A stretch of 64,000 bases of DNA from contig NZ_CP017946.1 of assembly GCF_003952665.1 (NCBI RefSeq), positions 3,842,501 through 3,906,500 of the forward strand, written 5' to 3'. A model generated the notes under the pieces. It was not told the origin of the DNA and made no database searches. It saw nothing but the letters and a program-made list of their open reading frames with translations. The stretch comes from Bosea sp. Tri-49 (GTDB lineage Bacteria; Pseudomonadota; Alphaproteobacteria; Rhizobiales; Beijerinckiaceae). Of the stretch, positions 16,680 through 25,738 are shown one piece after another (position 1 is the stretch's first letter; each line of letters opens with the position of its first letter). A program made the translations under genes and the position numbers.

Positions 16680-17606
16680 GTGCTGCAGGGCATGCTCCCG
16701 GTGTTGCCGACGCCGTTCACGGACGCAGGGGCGATCGATTCCGTGGCGATGGCTGGGATCGTCGATTTCGCGATCGCCAGCGGTGTCGACGGCGTGGTGT
16801 TCCCGGGTTTCGCCAGCGAGGTCGACGAGCTCACCGCGGCGGAGCGGACGACACTGCTGAAGGTGGTTGTCACCAGGATCGGCGGACGCTTGCCAATCGT
16901 CGCCGGGGCGAGCGCGCCGACTGCCCTCGAAGCGATCTCGCATTGCCGCGAGGCGCTCGCCAACGGCATCCGCCATGTGATGATCCAGGCACCGAAAAGC
17001 GTCGGTACGACGACGGACGCCGTCTCGGCCTTCTATGGCGAGATCGCCGCGGCAGTGCCCGGCATCGAGATCGTGCTGCAGAACGCTCCGGCGCCGCGCG
17101 GCTCCGACCTCAAGCCCGAGGCGATCCTCCAGATCGTCCGCGACAATCCGGCGATCACCTATGTCAAGGAAGAGACATTGCCGTCCGGCCTCGCCATCTC
17201 GGCGATCGCGGCCGGCAAGCCGGCGCATCTCAAGGGCGTGATCGGCGGCGGCGGGGCGCGCTACCTGATCGACGAGTATAATCGCGGCGCCTGCGGCGCG
17301 ATGCCCGCGGTCGAGCTCGCCGATGTCCATGTCGCGATGGACCGGGCCTACCGAGACGGCGACACCGCCCGCGCGCGCGATCTTTATATGCGCACGCTGC
17401 CGCTCTTGGTGATCCAGTTCAATTTCCGCATGGCCTTCACCAAGCATGTGCTGACGCGGCGCGGCGTGATGACCAATCAGGTCGTGCGGGCGAAAGTGCC
17501 GCCGATGGACGCGCTGGACGTCGCCGAGATCGACGCCTGGCTCGACGCCTGCGCCGACCTCATGACGGTCGAGCCGCGCGCGCCCAAGCTCGGCGGAGGC
17601 GCGTGA
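16680..17606 (+). CDS. DapA/N-acetylneuraminate lyase family aldolase or dehydratase
   Basis: The 308-aa product is a TIM-barrel class I aldolase-family enzyme that acts on keto-deoxy sugar acids or related substrates. The Schiff-base Lys is K163 (ITYVKEET), and the GGGGARYL loop is present. At the position of the usual active-site Tyr (DapA YNxP) it has Gln 134 in VLQNAPAP. That substitution marks a side branch of the family, so a DapA function in lysine synthesis is unlikely. Start is GTG 16680 after AGGAGG. The enolase-family gene overlaps its stop. Confidence 0.85.
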   Translation: MLQGMLPVLPTPFTDAGAIDSVAMAGIVDFAIASGVDGVVFPGFASEVDELTAAERTTLLKVVVTRIGGRLPIVAGASAPTALEAISHCREALANGIRHVMIQAPKSVGTTTDAVSAFYGEIAAAVPGIEIVLQNAPAPRGSDLKPEAILQIVRDNPAITYVKEETLPSGLAISAIAAGKPAHLKGVIGGGGARYLIDEYNRGACGAMPAVELADVHVAMDRAYRDGDTARARDLYMRTLPLLVIQFNFRMAFTKHVLTRRGVMTNQVVRAKVPPMDALDVAEIDAWLDACADLMTVEPRAPKLGGGA

Positions 17607-18775
17607 TGGCCGAGCGCGTCGCCCGCGTCGAGGTCTTCTCGATCACCATCCCGCGCGAGACGCCCTATCTCGGCGCCCTGCGCGAGGGCGAGCGCATCAA
17701 CGATCACGGCTATATCGTCCGCAAGGGTAACCGCACGGTCTATCCGACGGTCGACCGCACCGTGGTCGTCCGGATCGAGACGGCAAGCGGCGCAGTCGGC
17801 TGGGGCGAGACCTATGGCATCGTCGCGCCCGGCGCGGCGATGGCGATCATCGACGACCTGCTCGGCCCCTTCGTCGTCGGGCGCGACCCGCGCGACGTCA
17901 GCGTCATCCATGACGACCTCTACGATCTGATGCGGGTGCGCGGCTATACCGGCGGTTTCTATCTCGACGCTCTCGCGGCGATCGACATCGCGCTCTGGGA
18001 CCTGTGCGGCAAGCTCTGCGGCCTGCCTTTGGTCAAGCTGCTCGGCGGGCAGAAGCATGATCGATTGCCGGCTTACATCTCCGGCCTGCCGAAGCCGACG
18101 CGGGCGGAGCGGGCCGAATTCGCCGCGGAATGGCAGGAGAAGGGCTTCGACAGCTTCAAGTTTGCTGCCCCGGTCGCCGATGACGGCAATGTCGCGGAGA
18201 TCGCGACCTTGCGCGAAAAGCTCGGGCCGAAAGCGCGTATCGCCTGCGACATGCACTGGGTCCATACCGGCGAGGAGGCCGTCGCCGCGATCGGAGCGAT
18301 GGAGCCGCACGGTCTCTGGTTCGCCGAGGCGCCGGTGAAGCCGGAAGACCTCGACGGCCTCGCTCATGTCGCAGCCAAAGTTTCGACACCGGTCGCGGCC
18401 GGCGAGGAGTGGCGCACCGTCTATGATCTCGTGCCGCGTGTCGCGCGGCGGGCCTGCGCGATCGTGCAGCCGGAGATGGGCCATAAGGGCGTGACCGAGT
18501 TCATGCGCATCGGCCTTTACGCTCAGGCGCATCACCTCCGGGTGATCCCCCATGCCACGATCGGCATCGGCCTGTTCCTGGCGGCTAGCCTGCACGCATC
18601 CTCGGCGCTCGCGGCGGTCGAGTGCCACGAATTCCAGCATTCGATCTTCGAGCCGAACCGGCGGCTGCTCCTTGGCGACATGGATTGCAGCGACGGCTTC
18701 TACCGTTTGCCCAGCGGGCCCGGCCTCGGGGTCGAGCCATCGAAAGAAGCGCTCAAGCTGCTGAAGCGGCTGTAG
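17606..18775 (+). CDS. Enolase-superfamily (mandelate racemase/muconate lactonising) sugar-acid dehydratase
   Basis: The 389-aa product has an N-terminal capping domain and a C-terminal TIM barrel with metal ligands D215 (CDMHW), E241 (WFAEAP) and E267 (AAGEEW), and a catalytic His 316 (VIPHATIGIG). On the second strand only K185 of the usual KxK pair is present (SFKFAAP). Such enzymes dehydrate aldonic or aldaric acids to 2-keto-3-deoxy acids, matching the upstream DapA-family gene. ATG 17606 overlaps the previous TGA (TGATG). Substrate is unresolved. Confidence 0.88.
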   Translation: MAERVARVEVFSITIPRETPYLGALREGERINDHGYIVRKGNRTVYPTVDRTVVVRIETASGAVGWGETYGIVAPGAAMAIIDDLLGPFVVGRDPRDVSVIHDDLYDLMRVRGYTGGFYLDALAAIDIALWDLCGKLCGLPLVKLLGGQKHDRLPAYISGLPKPTRAERAEFAAEWQEKGFDSFKFAAPVADDGNVAEIATLREKLGPKARIACDMHWVHTGEEAVAAIGAMEPHGLWFAEAPVKPEDLDGLAHVAAKVSTPVAAGEEWRTVYDLVPRVARRACAIVQPEMGHKGVTEFMRIGLYAQAHHLRVIPHATIGIGLFLAASLHASSALAAVECHEFQHSIFEPNRRLLLGDMDCSDGFYRLPSGPGLGVEPSKEALKLLKRL

Positions 18776-18802
18776 CGACAACAACCAAGGGAGGAGGAGA
18801 CC

Positions 18803-20074
18803 ATGACGAGGACAAGGCTTGCATTCTCCGCGGCTGCGCTCGCGCTCGCCGCCGGCTTTCTCCCCGGCGCCGCTATGGCGCAGGGCAAGGTGCTGAAGTT
18901 CGTCTCCTGGCAGAAGGACGAGCGCGGCGTCGGCGACTGGTGGGGCTCGGTGATCAAGGAGTTCGAGGCGACCCATCCTGGCGTCAAGATCGAATGGACC
19001 AAGGTCGAGCGCGGCGCCTATGCCGACACGATGACAACGCTGTTCGCCGGCGGCAAGCCGCCGGACATCGTCCATCTCGCCTCGTTCGAATTCCAGAAGT
19101 TCGCCGATAATGGCTGGCTGGAGCCGCTCGATCCTTACATCAAGGAGGCAAAATTCGACCTCAAGGGCTGGGCCGGGCAGGACACCTGCAGCTGGAACAA
19201 GCAGACCGTCTGCACGATGATGCTCTATTTCGGTTACATCTTCGCCTACAACGAGGACCTCCTGAAGAAGGAAGGTCTTTCTGTCCCGAAGACCTATGCC
19301 GAGTTCCTCGCCGCGGCGCAGAAGCTGACCAAGGACGTCAATGGCGACGGCATCGTCGACCAGTTCGGCACCGGTCACGAGACCAAGGGCGGCGGCGGTC
19401 AGTATATGAGCGAGATGATGAATTATACGCTCGATGCCGGCGGGCGCTGGACTAACGATGCCGGCAAGGTGACGATCAATACGCCGCAGATGATCGAGGG
19501 TCTCTCGCGCTGGAAGACTATCGTCAAGACCAGCCTGACCCCACGCGACCTGCCGGCCGGCGAGGTCCGCCAGATGTTCGCCGACGGCAAGATCGCCATG
19601 AAGATGGACGGCCCCTGGCTCTACCCGATCATCCAGAAGGGCAAGGCCAAGGACCAGATCAAGCTCGGCATGGTGCCGTTCAATCCGCCGGTTGGCGGCT
19701 CCTCGAACGTGCTCGGCATCGCCGCCGACGCGCCGAAGGAGAACAAGAAGCTGGTCTGGGATTTCATCGCGATCGCGACCTCGGACAAGTTCCAGTCGAG
19801 CTATGCGACGCTGGGCGCCTCGCCGCCGCCCTCTCCGCGCGCCGACACCTCGGCCGCGACCAAGGACACGCCGCATTTCGACCTTCTGGTGCAGGCGACC
19901 AAGGCCGCCGCCGACGCCAAGGTCGACCGGATCCCGAAGGGGCTGGAGCTGCAGTTCAACGAATTCGCCAAGATGGTCATGGAAGAATCGCAGCGCATGA
20001 TCATCCAGGACCTCGACCCGAAGGCGGTCGCGGCGACGATGCAGGCCAAGGCCGAGGCGCTGCAGAAGCAGTGA
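18803..20074 (+). CDS. Extracellular sugar-binding protein of a CUT1 ABC importer
   Basis: The 423-aa product has a Sec signal peptide (about residues 1-27, ending AAMAQG) followed by a type I extracellular solute-binding fold, with LKFVSWQKDE at the mature N-terminus and the GPWLYPI ligand-loop region near 270. A strong AGGAGGAG ribosome site precedes the ATG. It is the first transporter gene, followed by two permeases and an MsmK/UgpC-type ATPase. A two-hairpin element separates it from the permeases. Substrate is probably a sugar or sugar acid, given the enzymes around it. Confidence 0.92.
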   Translation: MTRTRLAFSAAALALAAGFLPGAAMAQGKVLKFVSWQKDERGVGDWWGSVIKEFEATHPGVKIEWTKVERGAYADTMTTLFAGGKPPDIVHLASFEFQKFADNGWLEPLDPYIKEAKFDLKGWAGQDTCSWNKQTVCTMMLYFGYIFAYNEDLLKKEGLSVPKTYAEFLAAAQKLTKDVNGDGIVDQFGTGHETKGGGGQYMSEMMNYTLDAGGRWTNDAGKVTINTPQMIEGLSRWKTIVKTSLTPRDLPAGEVRQMFADGKIAMKMDGPWLYPIIQKGKAKDQIKLGMVPFNPPVGGSSNVLGIAADAPKENKKLVWDFIAIATSDKFQSSYATLGASPPPSPRADTSAATKDTPHFDLLVQATKAAADAKVDRIPKGLELQFNEFAKMVMEESQRMIIQDLDPKAVAATMQAKAEALQKQ

Positions 20075-20089
20075 GGCCCACCACTCGTC

Positions 20090-20175
20090 ATGGCCGGGCT
20101 TGACCCGGCCATCTCGGAAACCAGAGCCCTCTCGTCACGAGATTCTCGGGTCGGCGCTCCACGCCGCCCGAGAAT
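20090..20175 (+). repeat. Two-hairpin REP-like intergenic element
   Basis: Hairpin 1 pairs ATGGCCGGG (20090-20098) with CCCGGCCAT (20104-20112) over a CTTGA loop. Hairpin 2 pairs ATTCTCGGG (20142-20150) with CCCGAGAAT (20167-20175), with an inner GGCG/CGCC pair. The first unit has the form of the abundant GGCCGGGCTTGACCCGGCC intergenic palindromes of Rhizobiales genomes. It lies exactly between the binding protein and permease genes. Confidence 0.8.
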
Positions 20176-20203
20176 GACGGAACTCGCCAGGAGACGACCT
20201 GCC

Positions 20204-21106
20204 ATGCCCGGCTTCAGCCTCGACCTCGCCCGCCCGAGCCGGCGGCACTGGCTCGGCTATCTCCTGCTGGCGCCGGCGGTGCTGCTGATCGCGCTGATCA
20301 TCGTCTATCCGCTCTTCGTCTCGGTCGACCTCTCCTTCCAGAACGTCAACATCGCCCGGCTCGACCAGCCGCGCCGGCCGTTCACCACCGCCAATTACGA
20401 GCGGCTCTTTGCCTCCGAGGAGTTCTGGTACGCCTGCTGGGTGACGTTCAAGCTCGTCACCATCGTCTCGTTCTTCTGCTTCCTGCTCGGGCTGAGCACG
20501 GCGCTCCTGGTCAACAATCGCTTCAAGGGCCAGGCGTTGGCGCGGCTGCTCGTCGCCCTGCCCTGGGCGATCCCGGAAGTGATCGCGGTCGTGATCTTCG
20601 CCTGGCTGTTCGATTCCTCCTTCGGCCTGATGAACTGGCTCTTCATCAAGCTCGGCCTCGTCGACCAGACGATCAACTGGTTCTCCTCGCCCGACGCGGC
20701 CTTCGCCGTGGTCACGACGGTGATGGTCTGGAAGGGCTATCCCTTCGTCTCGATCATGATGCTGGCCGGTTTGCAGTCGATCCCGGAGGATTTCTACAAC
20801 GCTGCCAAGGTCGACGGCGCCCGCGCCTGGCAGCGGCTGATCCACATCACCATCCCCTCGCTGATGCCGGTGATCGGCGTCACGCTCGTGCTGGTGATGC
20901 TCTGGGTCTTCCGCGACTTCTCGATCATCTACGTGTTGACCGGCGGCGGGCCCCTGAAGGCGACGCAGTCGCTCTCGATCATGACCTACGAACAGGCCTT
21001 CGGCTTCTTCAAGATGGGCTACGCCTCGGCCATCGGTGTCATCACCCTGATCGTCTGCGTGATCGCGAGCCGGCTGATGATCTCCCGCGCGCCGGACAAT
21101 ATCTGA
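20204..21106 (+). CDS. CUT1 ABC sugar permease (MalF/UgpA type)
   Basis: The 300-aa product has six predicted transmembrane helices, the first near residues 14-36 (YLLLAPAVLLIALIIVYPLF), and the EAA loop typical of ABC permeases (NAAKVDGARAWQRLIHITIPSLMP). ATG 20204 follows a CAGGAGA site. In-frame starts at 20090 and 20174 would lie inside or just after the repeat element. It forms a heterodimer with the next permease. Confidence 0.92.
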   Translation: MPGFSLDLARPSRRHWLGYLLLAPAVLLIALIIVYPLFVSVDLSFQNVNIARLDQPRRPFTTANYERLFASEEFWYACWVTFKLVTIVSFFCFLLGLSTALLVNNRFKGQALARLLVALPWAIPEVIAVVIFAWLFDSSFGLMNWLFIKLGLVDQTINWFSSPDAAFAVVTTVMVWKGYPFVSIMMLAGLQSIPEDFYNAAKVDGARAWQRLIHITIPSLMPVIGVTLVLVMLWVFRDFSIIYVLTGGGPLKATQSLSIMTYEQAFGFFKMGYASAIGVITLIVCVIASRLMISRAPDNI

Positions 21107-21116
21107 GGAGGCGGCG

Positions 21117-21947
21117 ATGAGACGGAAAACCACACGTCACGCCCTGCTCTATGCCGGCGTCGCCCTGACCTGCGCCATCCTGGTCTTCCCGATCTACTGG
21201 CTCGTCGTCACCGCGCTTTCCGAACCGAGCCAGCTTCGGCAATTGCCGCCGAGCTTCTGGCCAGCTGAGCCGCGCTGGGGCGTGTTCGGCCAGATCATGG
21301 CCGAGCGGCCGATCCTGCTCTGGCTCGGCAATTCGGCCTTGGCGGCGATCGGGGCCGTTACCATTTCCATGATCGTCTCTGTGCTCGCCGGCTACAGCCT
21401 GTCGCGCTTTCGGGTGCGCGGCGGCCAGTCGCTCGGCCTGTTCATCCTGACCGCCAAGATGCTGCCGGCGACGCTGCTCGTCATCCCGCTCTTCGGCATC
21501 TTCCGCAATCTCGAGCTGATCGGCAGCCTGTGGTCGATCATCCTCGCCCACGCCACGCTGATCATCCCGTTCACCACCTGGATGCTGAAGGGCTATTTCG
21601 ACACGATCCCGCGCGAGCTCGAGCAGGCGGCGATGGTCGATGGCTGCTCGCCGCTTGGCGCGCTGGTCCGGGTGATCCTGCCGGTCTCGGCGCCGGGGCT
21701 GGCGGCAACCGCGCTCTACGGCTTCGTGCTGTCCTGGTCGGACTATGCCTATGCCCGCACCTTCCTGACCAACGCCCAGGGCAACTGGACCGCCAATCTC
21801 GGCATCACCACGATGAAGGGCGAGTACATCTCGAACTGGAGCGACATTTCCGCCGCCTCCATCCTCGTCGCCCTGCCGATCCTCGCGATCTACCTCTTCC
21901 TCGAGCGCTATCTCGTCGGCGGCCTGACGGCCGGCGCCGAGAAGTAA
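21117..21947 (+). CDS. CUT1 ABC sugar permease (MalG/UgpE type)
   Basis: The 276-aa product has six predicted helices and the EAA motif ELEQAAMVDGCSPLGALVRVILP. It is the second inner-membrane subunit of the importer. It starts 10 nt after the first permease behind a GGAGG site, and is followed 10 nt later by the ATPase gene, so the transporter genes are one transcript. Confidence 0.93.
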   Translation: MRRKTTRHALLYAGVALTCAILVFPIYWLVVTALSEPSQLRQLPPSFWPAEPRWGVFGQIMAERPILLWLGNSALAAIGAVTISMIVSVLAGYSLSRFRVRGGQSLGLFILTAKMLPATLLVIPLFGIFRNLELIGSLWSIILAHATLIIPFTTWMLKGYFDTIPRELEQAAMVDGCSPLGALVRVILPVSAPGLAATALYGFVLSWSDYAYARTFLTNAQGNWTANLGITTMKGEYISNWSDISAASILVALPILAIYLFLERYLVGGLTAGAEK

Positions 21948-21957
21948 GAGAACCCGC

Positions 21958-23079
21958 ATGGCTGGAATCCGTATCGACAGCGTCACCAAATCCTATGGCG
22001 GGCTCACCGTCCTCAAGGCGTTCTCACTCGACATCGCCGATGGCGAATTCGTCGTCCTCGTCGGCCCCTCCGGCTGCGGCAAGTCGACCATGCTGAAGAT
22101 CCTCGCCGGGCTGGAGGAAGCTTCCTCGGGAACGATCAGCATCGGCGAGCGCGATGTCACCGACCTCGCGCCGGGCGATCGCGACATCGCCATGGTCTTC
22201 CAGAACTACGCGCTCTACCCGCATCTGACGGTCGCCAAGAACATGGGTTTCGGCCTGAAGATGCGCGGCACCGATGCCGGCGAGATCACCAGGCGTGTCA
22301 ACGAGGCCGCAAAAATCCTCGGCATCGACCATCTGCTCGAGCGGCGGCCGCGCGCGCTCTCGGGCGGCCAGCGCCAGCGCGTCGCGCTCGGCCGTGCCAT
22401 CGTGCGCGAGCCGCAGGCCTTCCTGATGGACGAGCCGCTCTCCAATCTCGACGCCAAATTGCGCGTCCACACCCGCGCCGAGATCAGCGCCCTGCACAAG
22501 AGGCTGCGCGTCACCACGATCTACGTCACCCACGACCAGACCGAGGCGATGACGATGGCCGACCGCATCGTCATCATGAAGGACGGCGTGATCCAGCAGA
22601 TCGCCGCGCCCGATGTGATGTTCCGCGAGCCGGCCAATCTCTTCGTCGCCGGCTTCATCGGCTCGCCCGGCATGAATTTTTTGAAGGCGAAAGCGCAGGC
22701 CACTGGTGGCCGCGTGACCGCGAAATTGTTCGGCCACGACGTGACCCTGCCGCTCGCTAACGCCGCTGCGCTCGCCGGCAAGGACATCGTCGTCGGCCTC
22801 AGGCCCGAGCACATCGCCGCCGGACCGGGGCAGGTCTCCTTCGCGGTCAGCCCGCGGCTGATCGAGAGCCTCGGCAGCGAGCAATACGTCTATGTCGACC
22901 TGCCCGAGGAGCACCGCCGCGAGGTTAATTCGGGCGGCGAGGATGAAGCGCGGCGGACCTCGCTGATCGCGCGCCTGATCAATCCGGAGCCGAGACCACC
23001 CGAGGCGACGCTGACGCTGTCCTTCGATCCCGCGCGACTGCACGTCTTCGATGCCTTGAGCGGCGAGGCGATCCGATGA
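21958..23079 (+). CDS. ABC importer ATPase (UgpC/MsmK/MalK family)
   Basis: The 373-aa product powers the sugar importer. It shows Walker A GPSGCGKST (about residues 38-46), signature LSGGQRQRVALGRA, Walker B AFLMDEPLSNLDAKLR and the switch His in YVTHDQTEAMTMA. A C-terminal regulatory TOBE domain starts near 240. Its stop overlaps the epimerase start (ATGA). The C-terminal domain carries a Glu/Arg-rich insertion (EEHRREVNSGGEDEARR) not usual in MalK. Confidence 0.93.
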   Translation: MAGIRIDSVTKSYGGLTVLKAFSLDIADGEFVVLVGPSGCGKSTMLKILAGLEEASSGTISIGERDVTDLAPGDRDIAMVFQNYALYPHLTVAKNMGFGLKMRGTDAGEITRRVNEAAKILGIDHLLERRPRALSGGQRQRVALGRAIVREPQAFLMDEPLSNLDAKLRVHTRAEISALHKRLRVTTIYVTHDQTEAMTMADRIVIMKDGVIQQIAAPDVMFREPANLFVAGFIGSPGMNFLKAKAQATGGRVTAKLFGHDVTLPLANAAALAGKDIVVGLRPEHIAAGPGQVSFAVSPRLIESLGSEQYVYVDLPEEHRREVNSGGEDEARRTSLIARLINPEPRPPEATLTLSFDPARLHVFDALSGEAIR

Positions 23080-24059
23080 GTACGGTCCTCGTCACCGGCA
23101 GTGCCGGGCGCGTCGGCTCGCGCGTCGCCCGCCAATTGCTCGAAGCAGGGCATCGCGTCACCGGCTTTGACCTGCGCGCCAGCGGCATTGATCATCCCGC
23201 TTATCGCGAGGTGCTCGGCGACTTCGACGACCGAGCCTCCGCAAGGAAGGCCGTGCAGGGTGCGGAGGCGATCCTGCATCTCGGCGCCTTCATGTCCTGG
23301 CTGCCGGCCGATCGCGACAGGCTCTTCACCGCAAATGTCGAGGGCACGCGCGTATTGCTGGAAGAGGCCGCGGCGGCCAGGCCGAAGCGGCTGGTCTTCG
23401 CCTCCTCCGGCGAGGTCTATCCGGAGAACGTGCCGGACTATCAGCCGATCGACGAGGATCACCCGCTGAAGCCGCGCTCGCCCTATGGACTGAGTAAGCT
23501 GCTGGGCGAAGAGATCGTGCGCTTCTTCGAGCGGACCAGCGGCGTGCCGGCGACGATCCTGCGCTTCTCGCATACCCAGGATGCCAGCGAACTGCTCGAT
23601 CCCGGCAGCTTCTTCTCCGGCCCGCGCTTCTTCCTGCAGCCGAAGATCCGGCAGCAGGAAGGCTTCAGCAATCAGGCCGCCGTCGCCGCCTTGCGCACCG
23701 TCGACGACGGGCGCGAGGCGCTGGTGCTGTCGCGCAACGAGGCCGGCCGTCCCTTCCGCATGCACATCACCGACACCCGCGACATGGTCGCCGGTATCCT
23801 GCTGGCGCTATCGGACGAGCGCGCCGCCGGCCGCACCTATAATCTCGGCGCGACCGAACCGGTCGACTTCGCCGCCGCGCTGCCGATGATGGCGCAGTTG
23901 ACGGGACTGCCGTTGAAGACCATCGACCTGCCGGGCGCCGGCGTCTTCTACGAGACGTCGAACGCCAGGATCCGGACCGAATTGGGGTACGAGCCGCAAT
24001 GGACCTTCGAGCGCATGATCGGCGAGGCGGCGCAGGCGCGGGTGAAGCGCGCGTCCTGA
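23076..24059 (+). CDS. NAD-dependent epimerase/dehydratase family protein
   Basis: The 327-aa product is an extended SDR with a Rossmann motif at the N-terminus (TGSAGRVGSRVARQLL) and the Y-x3-K catalytic pair in SPYGLSKLLGEE near residue 138. In this context it could be an aldose or uronate dehydrogenase or a nucleotide-sugar-like epimerase, and sequence alone does not decide. It overlaps the ATPase stop by 4 nt, and its last ~60 nt overlap the next frame. Confidence 0.85.
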   Translation: MSTVLVTGSAGRVGSRVARQLLEAGHRVTGFDLRASGIDHPAYREVLGDFDDRASARKAVQGAEAILHLGAFMSWLPADRDRLFTANVEGTRVLLEEAAAARPKRLVFASSGEVYPENVPDYQPIDEDHPLKPRSPYGLSKLLGEEIVRFFERTSGVPATILRFSHTQDASELLDPGSFFSGPRFFLQPKIRQQEGFSNQAAVAALRTVDDGREALVLSRNEAGRPFRMHITDTRDMVAGILLALSDERAAGRTYNLGATEPVDFAAALPMMAQLTGLPLKTIDLPGAGVFYETSNARIRTELGYEPQWTFERMIGEAAQARVKRAS

Positions 24060-25738
24060 CGCCGGACGAGCGCGACGTTCCGACCGGCGCAGCCGCCCTC
24101 GCCAAGGGCCTCTATCTGCTCGACGTGATCGGCGAGGCGCCGGCGCCGCCGCGCTTCCGCGACCTGCAGGCCGCGACCGGCCTGCCCAAGGGCACGCTGG
24201 CGCGCATGCTCAACACGCTGCTGACCTTCCGCCTGATCCGGCACGAGGAGAGCGACAACACCTACAGGCTCGGCCACCGCCTGTTCGAGCTCGCCCATCG
24301 CGTCTGGGAATCCTTCGATCTCCGCGGCGCCGGCGCGCCGGCGCTGGACCGGCTCGCCGAGGAAACGCGCGAGACCGCCGCACTCTGCGCCATCGACAAT
24401 GGCGAGGTGCTCTATATCGACCAGCGCAGCCGTGGCGGCCCCTATGGCTTCCGCATCGAGATCGGCCGGCGCGCGCCGCTGCATTGCACGGCAGGCGGCA
24501 AGGCGCTGCTCGCCTTCGTCCAGCCGCATGAGCAACGCGCGCTCGTCGATCGGCTGAAGCTCGAGCGCTTCACCGAGACGACGATCACCGAGGAGGAGGC
24601 GCTCGCCGCCGACCTCGCTCTGACGCGGGCGCGCGGCTATGCCGTCTCGCAGGAGGAGCATGTCGCCGGCGTCGCCTCGGTCGCAGCGCCGATCTTCGAC
24701 CATACCGGCAGGGCCGTGGCGGCGATCGGCGTGTTCGGCCCATCCTCGCGGCTGACGCGCGAGCGCCTGCACACCACCGGCCGCGACCTGATGGCGGCTG
24801 CCAGGCAGATCTCCGGCAATGTCGGCGCGACGCAGATGAACATTTCCCCGGCGCCACGCTCGGCCCGCCCGGTCGATCCCAACGTGCAATGCGTCCTGCC
24901 CTGGGGCGCGCATCTCGCCGAGGGGCCCTATTGGTCGGCAGGCGAGCAGCGGCTCTACTGGGTCGACATCCTCGCACCCTCGGTCAACCGCTTCGATCCG
25001 GCGACTGGCAACAACGAGGAAGTCACGCTGCCGCGCCTTGTCAGCGCCGTGCTGGGCCGCCGCGGCGGCGGGCTGGTGGTGCTGACGCAGGAGGGGCTGG
25101 AAGCCTTCGACTTCGCCAGCGGTCGGCTGACCCCACTCGCCGATCCCGAGGCCGACATCCCCGACAACCGCTTCAACGACGGCAAATGCGACCGGCAGGG
25201 CCGGCTCTGGGCCGGGACGATGCGGCTGGACGCCAGCCGCGCCTCGGGCGCGCTCTACGCGATCGCGCCCGATCTCTCCTGGCAGCGGCAGGAGAGCGGG
25301 CTGACCGTCGCCAACGGACTCGACTGGAGCCCGGATGGCCGGACCTTCTACTTCGTCGATTCCGCCCATAGCCGCATCTACGCCTATGAATTCGAGGCCA
25401 AGACCGGCACGCTCGCCAGTCGCCGCGTCTTCGCCGAGGTCGCCGGCCGCCCGGACGGGCTCGCGGTCGACGCCGAGGGCTTCGTCTGGTGCGCGATCTG
25501 GGATGGCTGGTGCCTGCACCGCTACGCGCCAGACGGCAGGCTGGACCGCGAGGTCTGGCTGCCGGTGCCGCGCCCGACCAGCCTCGCCTTCGGCGGGCCC
25601 GACCTGAAGACGCTGTTCATAACCTCGGCGCGCATCCGGCTGCCGTCGCGCGTGCTGGCCGAGGCACCGTTCTCGGGCGGGCTCTTCACCTTGCCGGTCG
25701 ACGTCCCCGGCCTGCCCACGGCGGAGTTCGGCGGGTGA
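23999..25738 (+). CDS. IclR transcription regulator fused to SMP-30/gluconolactonase
   Basis: One uninterrupted 579-aa frame joins two full domains. Residues ~33-95 are an IclR winged HTH (FRDLQAATGLPKGTLARML) and ~100-275 the IclR effector-binding domain. Residues ~288-579 are an SMP-30 six-bladed propeller that keeps the metal and active-site residues: E308 (AEGP), N393 (NRFNDGK), N439 (ANGLDWSPDG) and D486 (PDGLAVD). Spacings match SMP-30, so lactonase activity is likely. ATG 23999 overlaps the epimerase by 61 nt and no better in-frame start is visible, so the N-terminus is uncertain. Confidence 0.85.
   Translation: MDLRAHDRRGGAGAGEARVLTPDERDVPTGAAALAKGLYLLDVIGEAPAPPRFRDLQAATGLPKGTLARMLNTLLTFRLIRHEESDNTYRLGHRLFELAHRVWESFDLRGAGAPALDRLAEETRETAALCAIDNGEVLYIDQRSRGGPYGFRIEIGRRAPLHCTAGGKALLAFVQPHEQRALVDRLKLERFTETTITEEEALAADLALTRARGYAVSQEEHVAGVASVAAPIFDHTGRAVAAIGVFGPSSRLTRERLHTTGRDLMAAARQISGNVGATQMNISPAPRSARPVDPNVQCVLPWGAHLAEGPYWSAGEQRLYWVDILAPSVNRFDPATGNNEEVTLPRLVSAVLGRRGGGLVVLTQEGLEAFDFASGRLTPLADPEADIPDNRFNDGKCDRQGRLWAGTMRLDASRASGALYAIAPDLSWQRQESGLTVANGLDWSPDGRTFYFVDSAHSRIYAYEFEAKTGTLASRRVFAEVAGRPDGLAVDAEGFVWCAIWDGWCLHRYAPDGRLDREVWLPVPRPTSLAFGGPDLKTLFITSARIRLPSRVLAEAPFSGGLFTLPVDVPGLPTAEFGG

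Noticed and set aside
17477..19876. 799-codon leftward open frame
   Set aside because: It lies antisense to the DapA-family, enolase and binding-protein genes, and has Arg/Asp/His-rich composition with no domain; long antisense frames are expected at this GC content.
23948..25519. 523-codon leftward open frame
   Set aside because: Antisense shadow of the IclR-SMP-30 gene.
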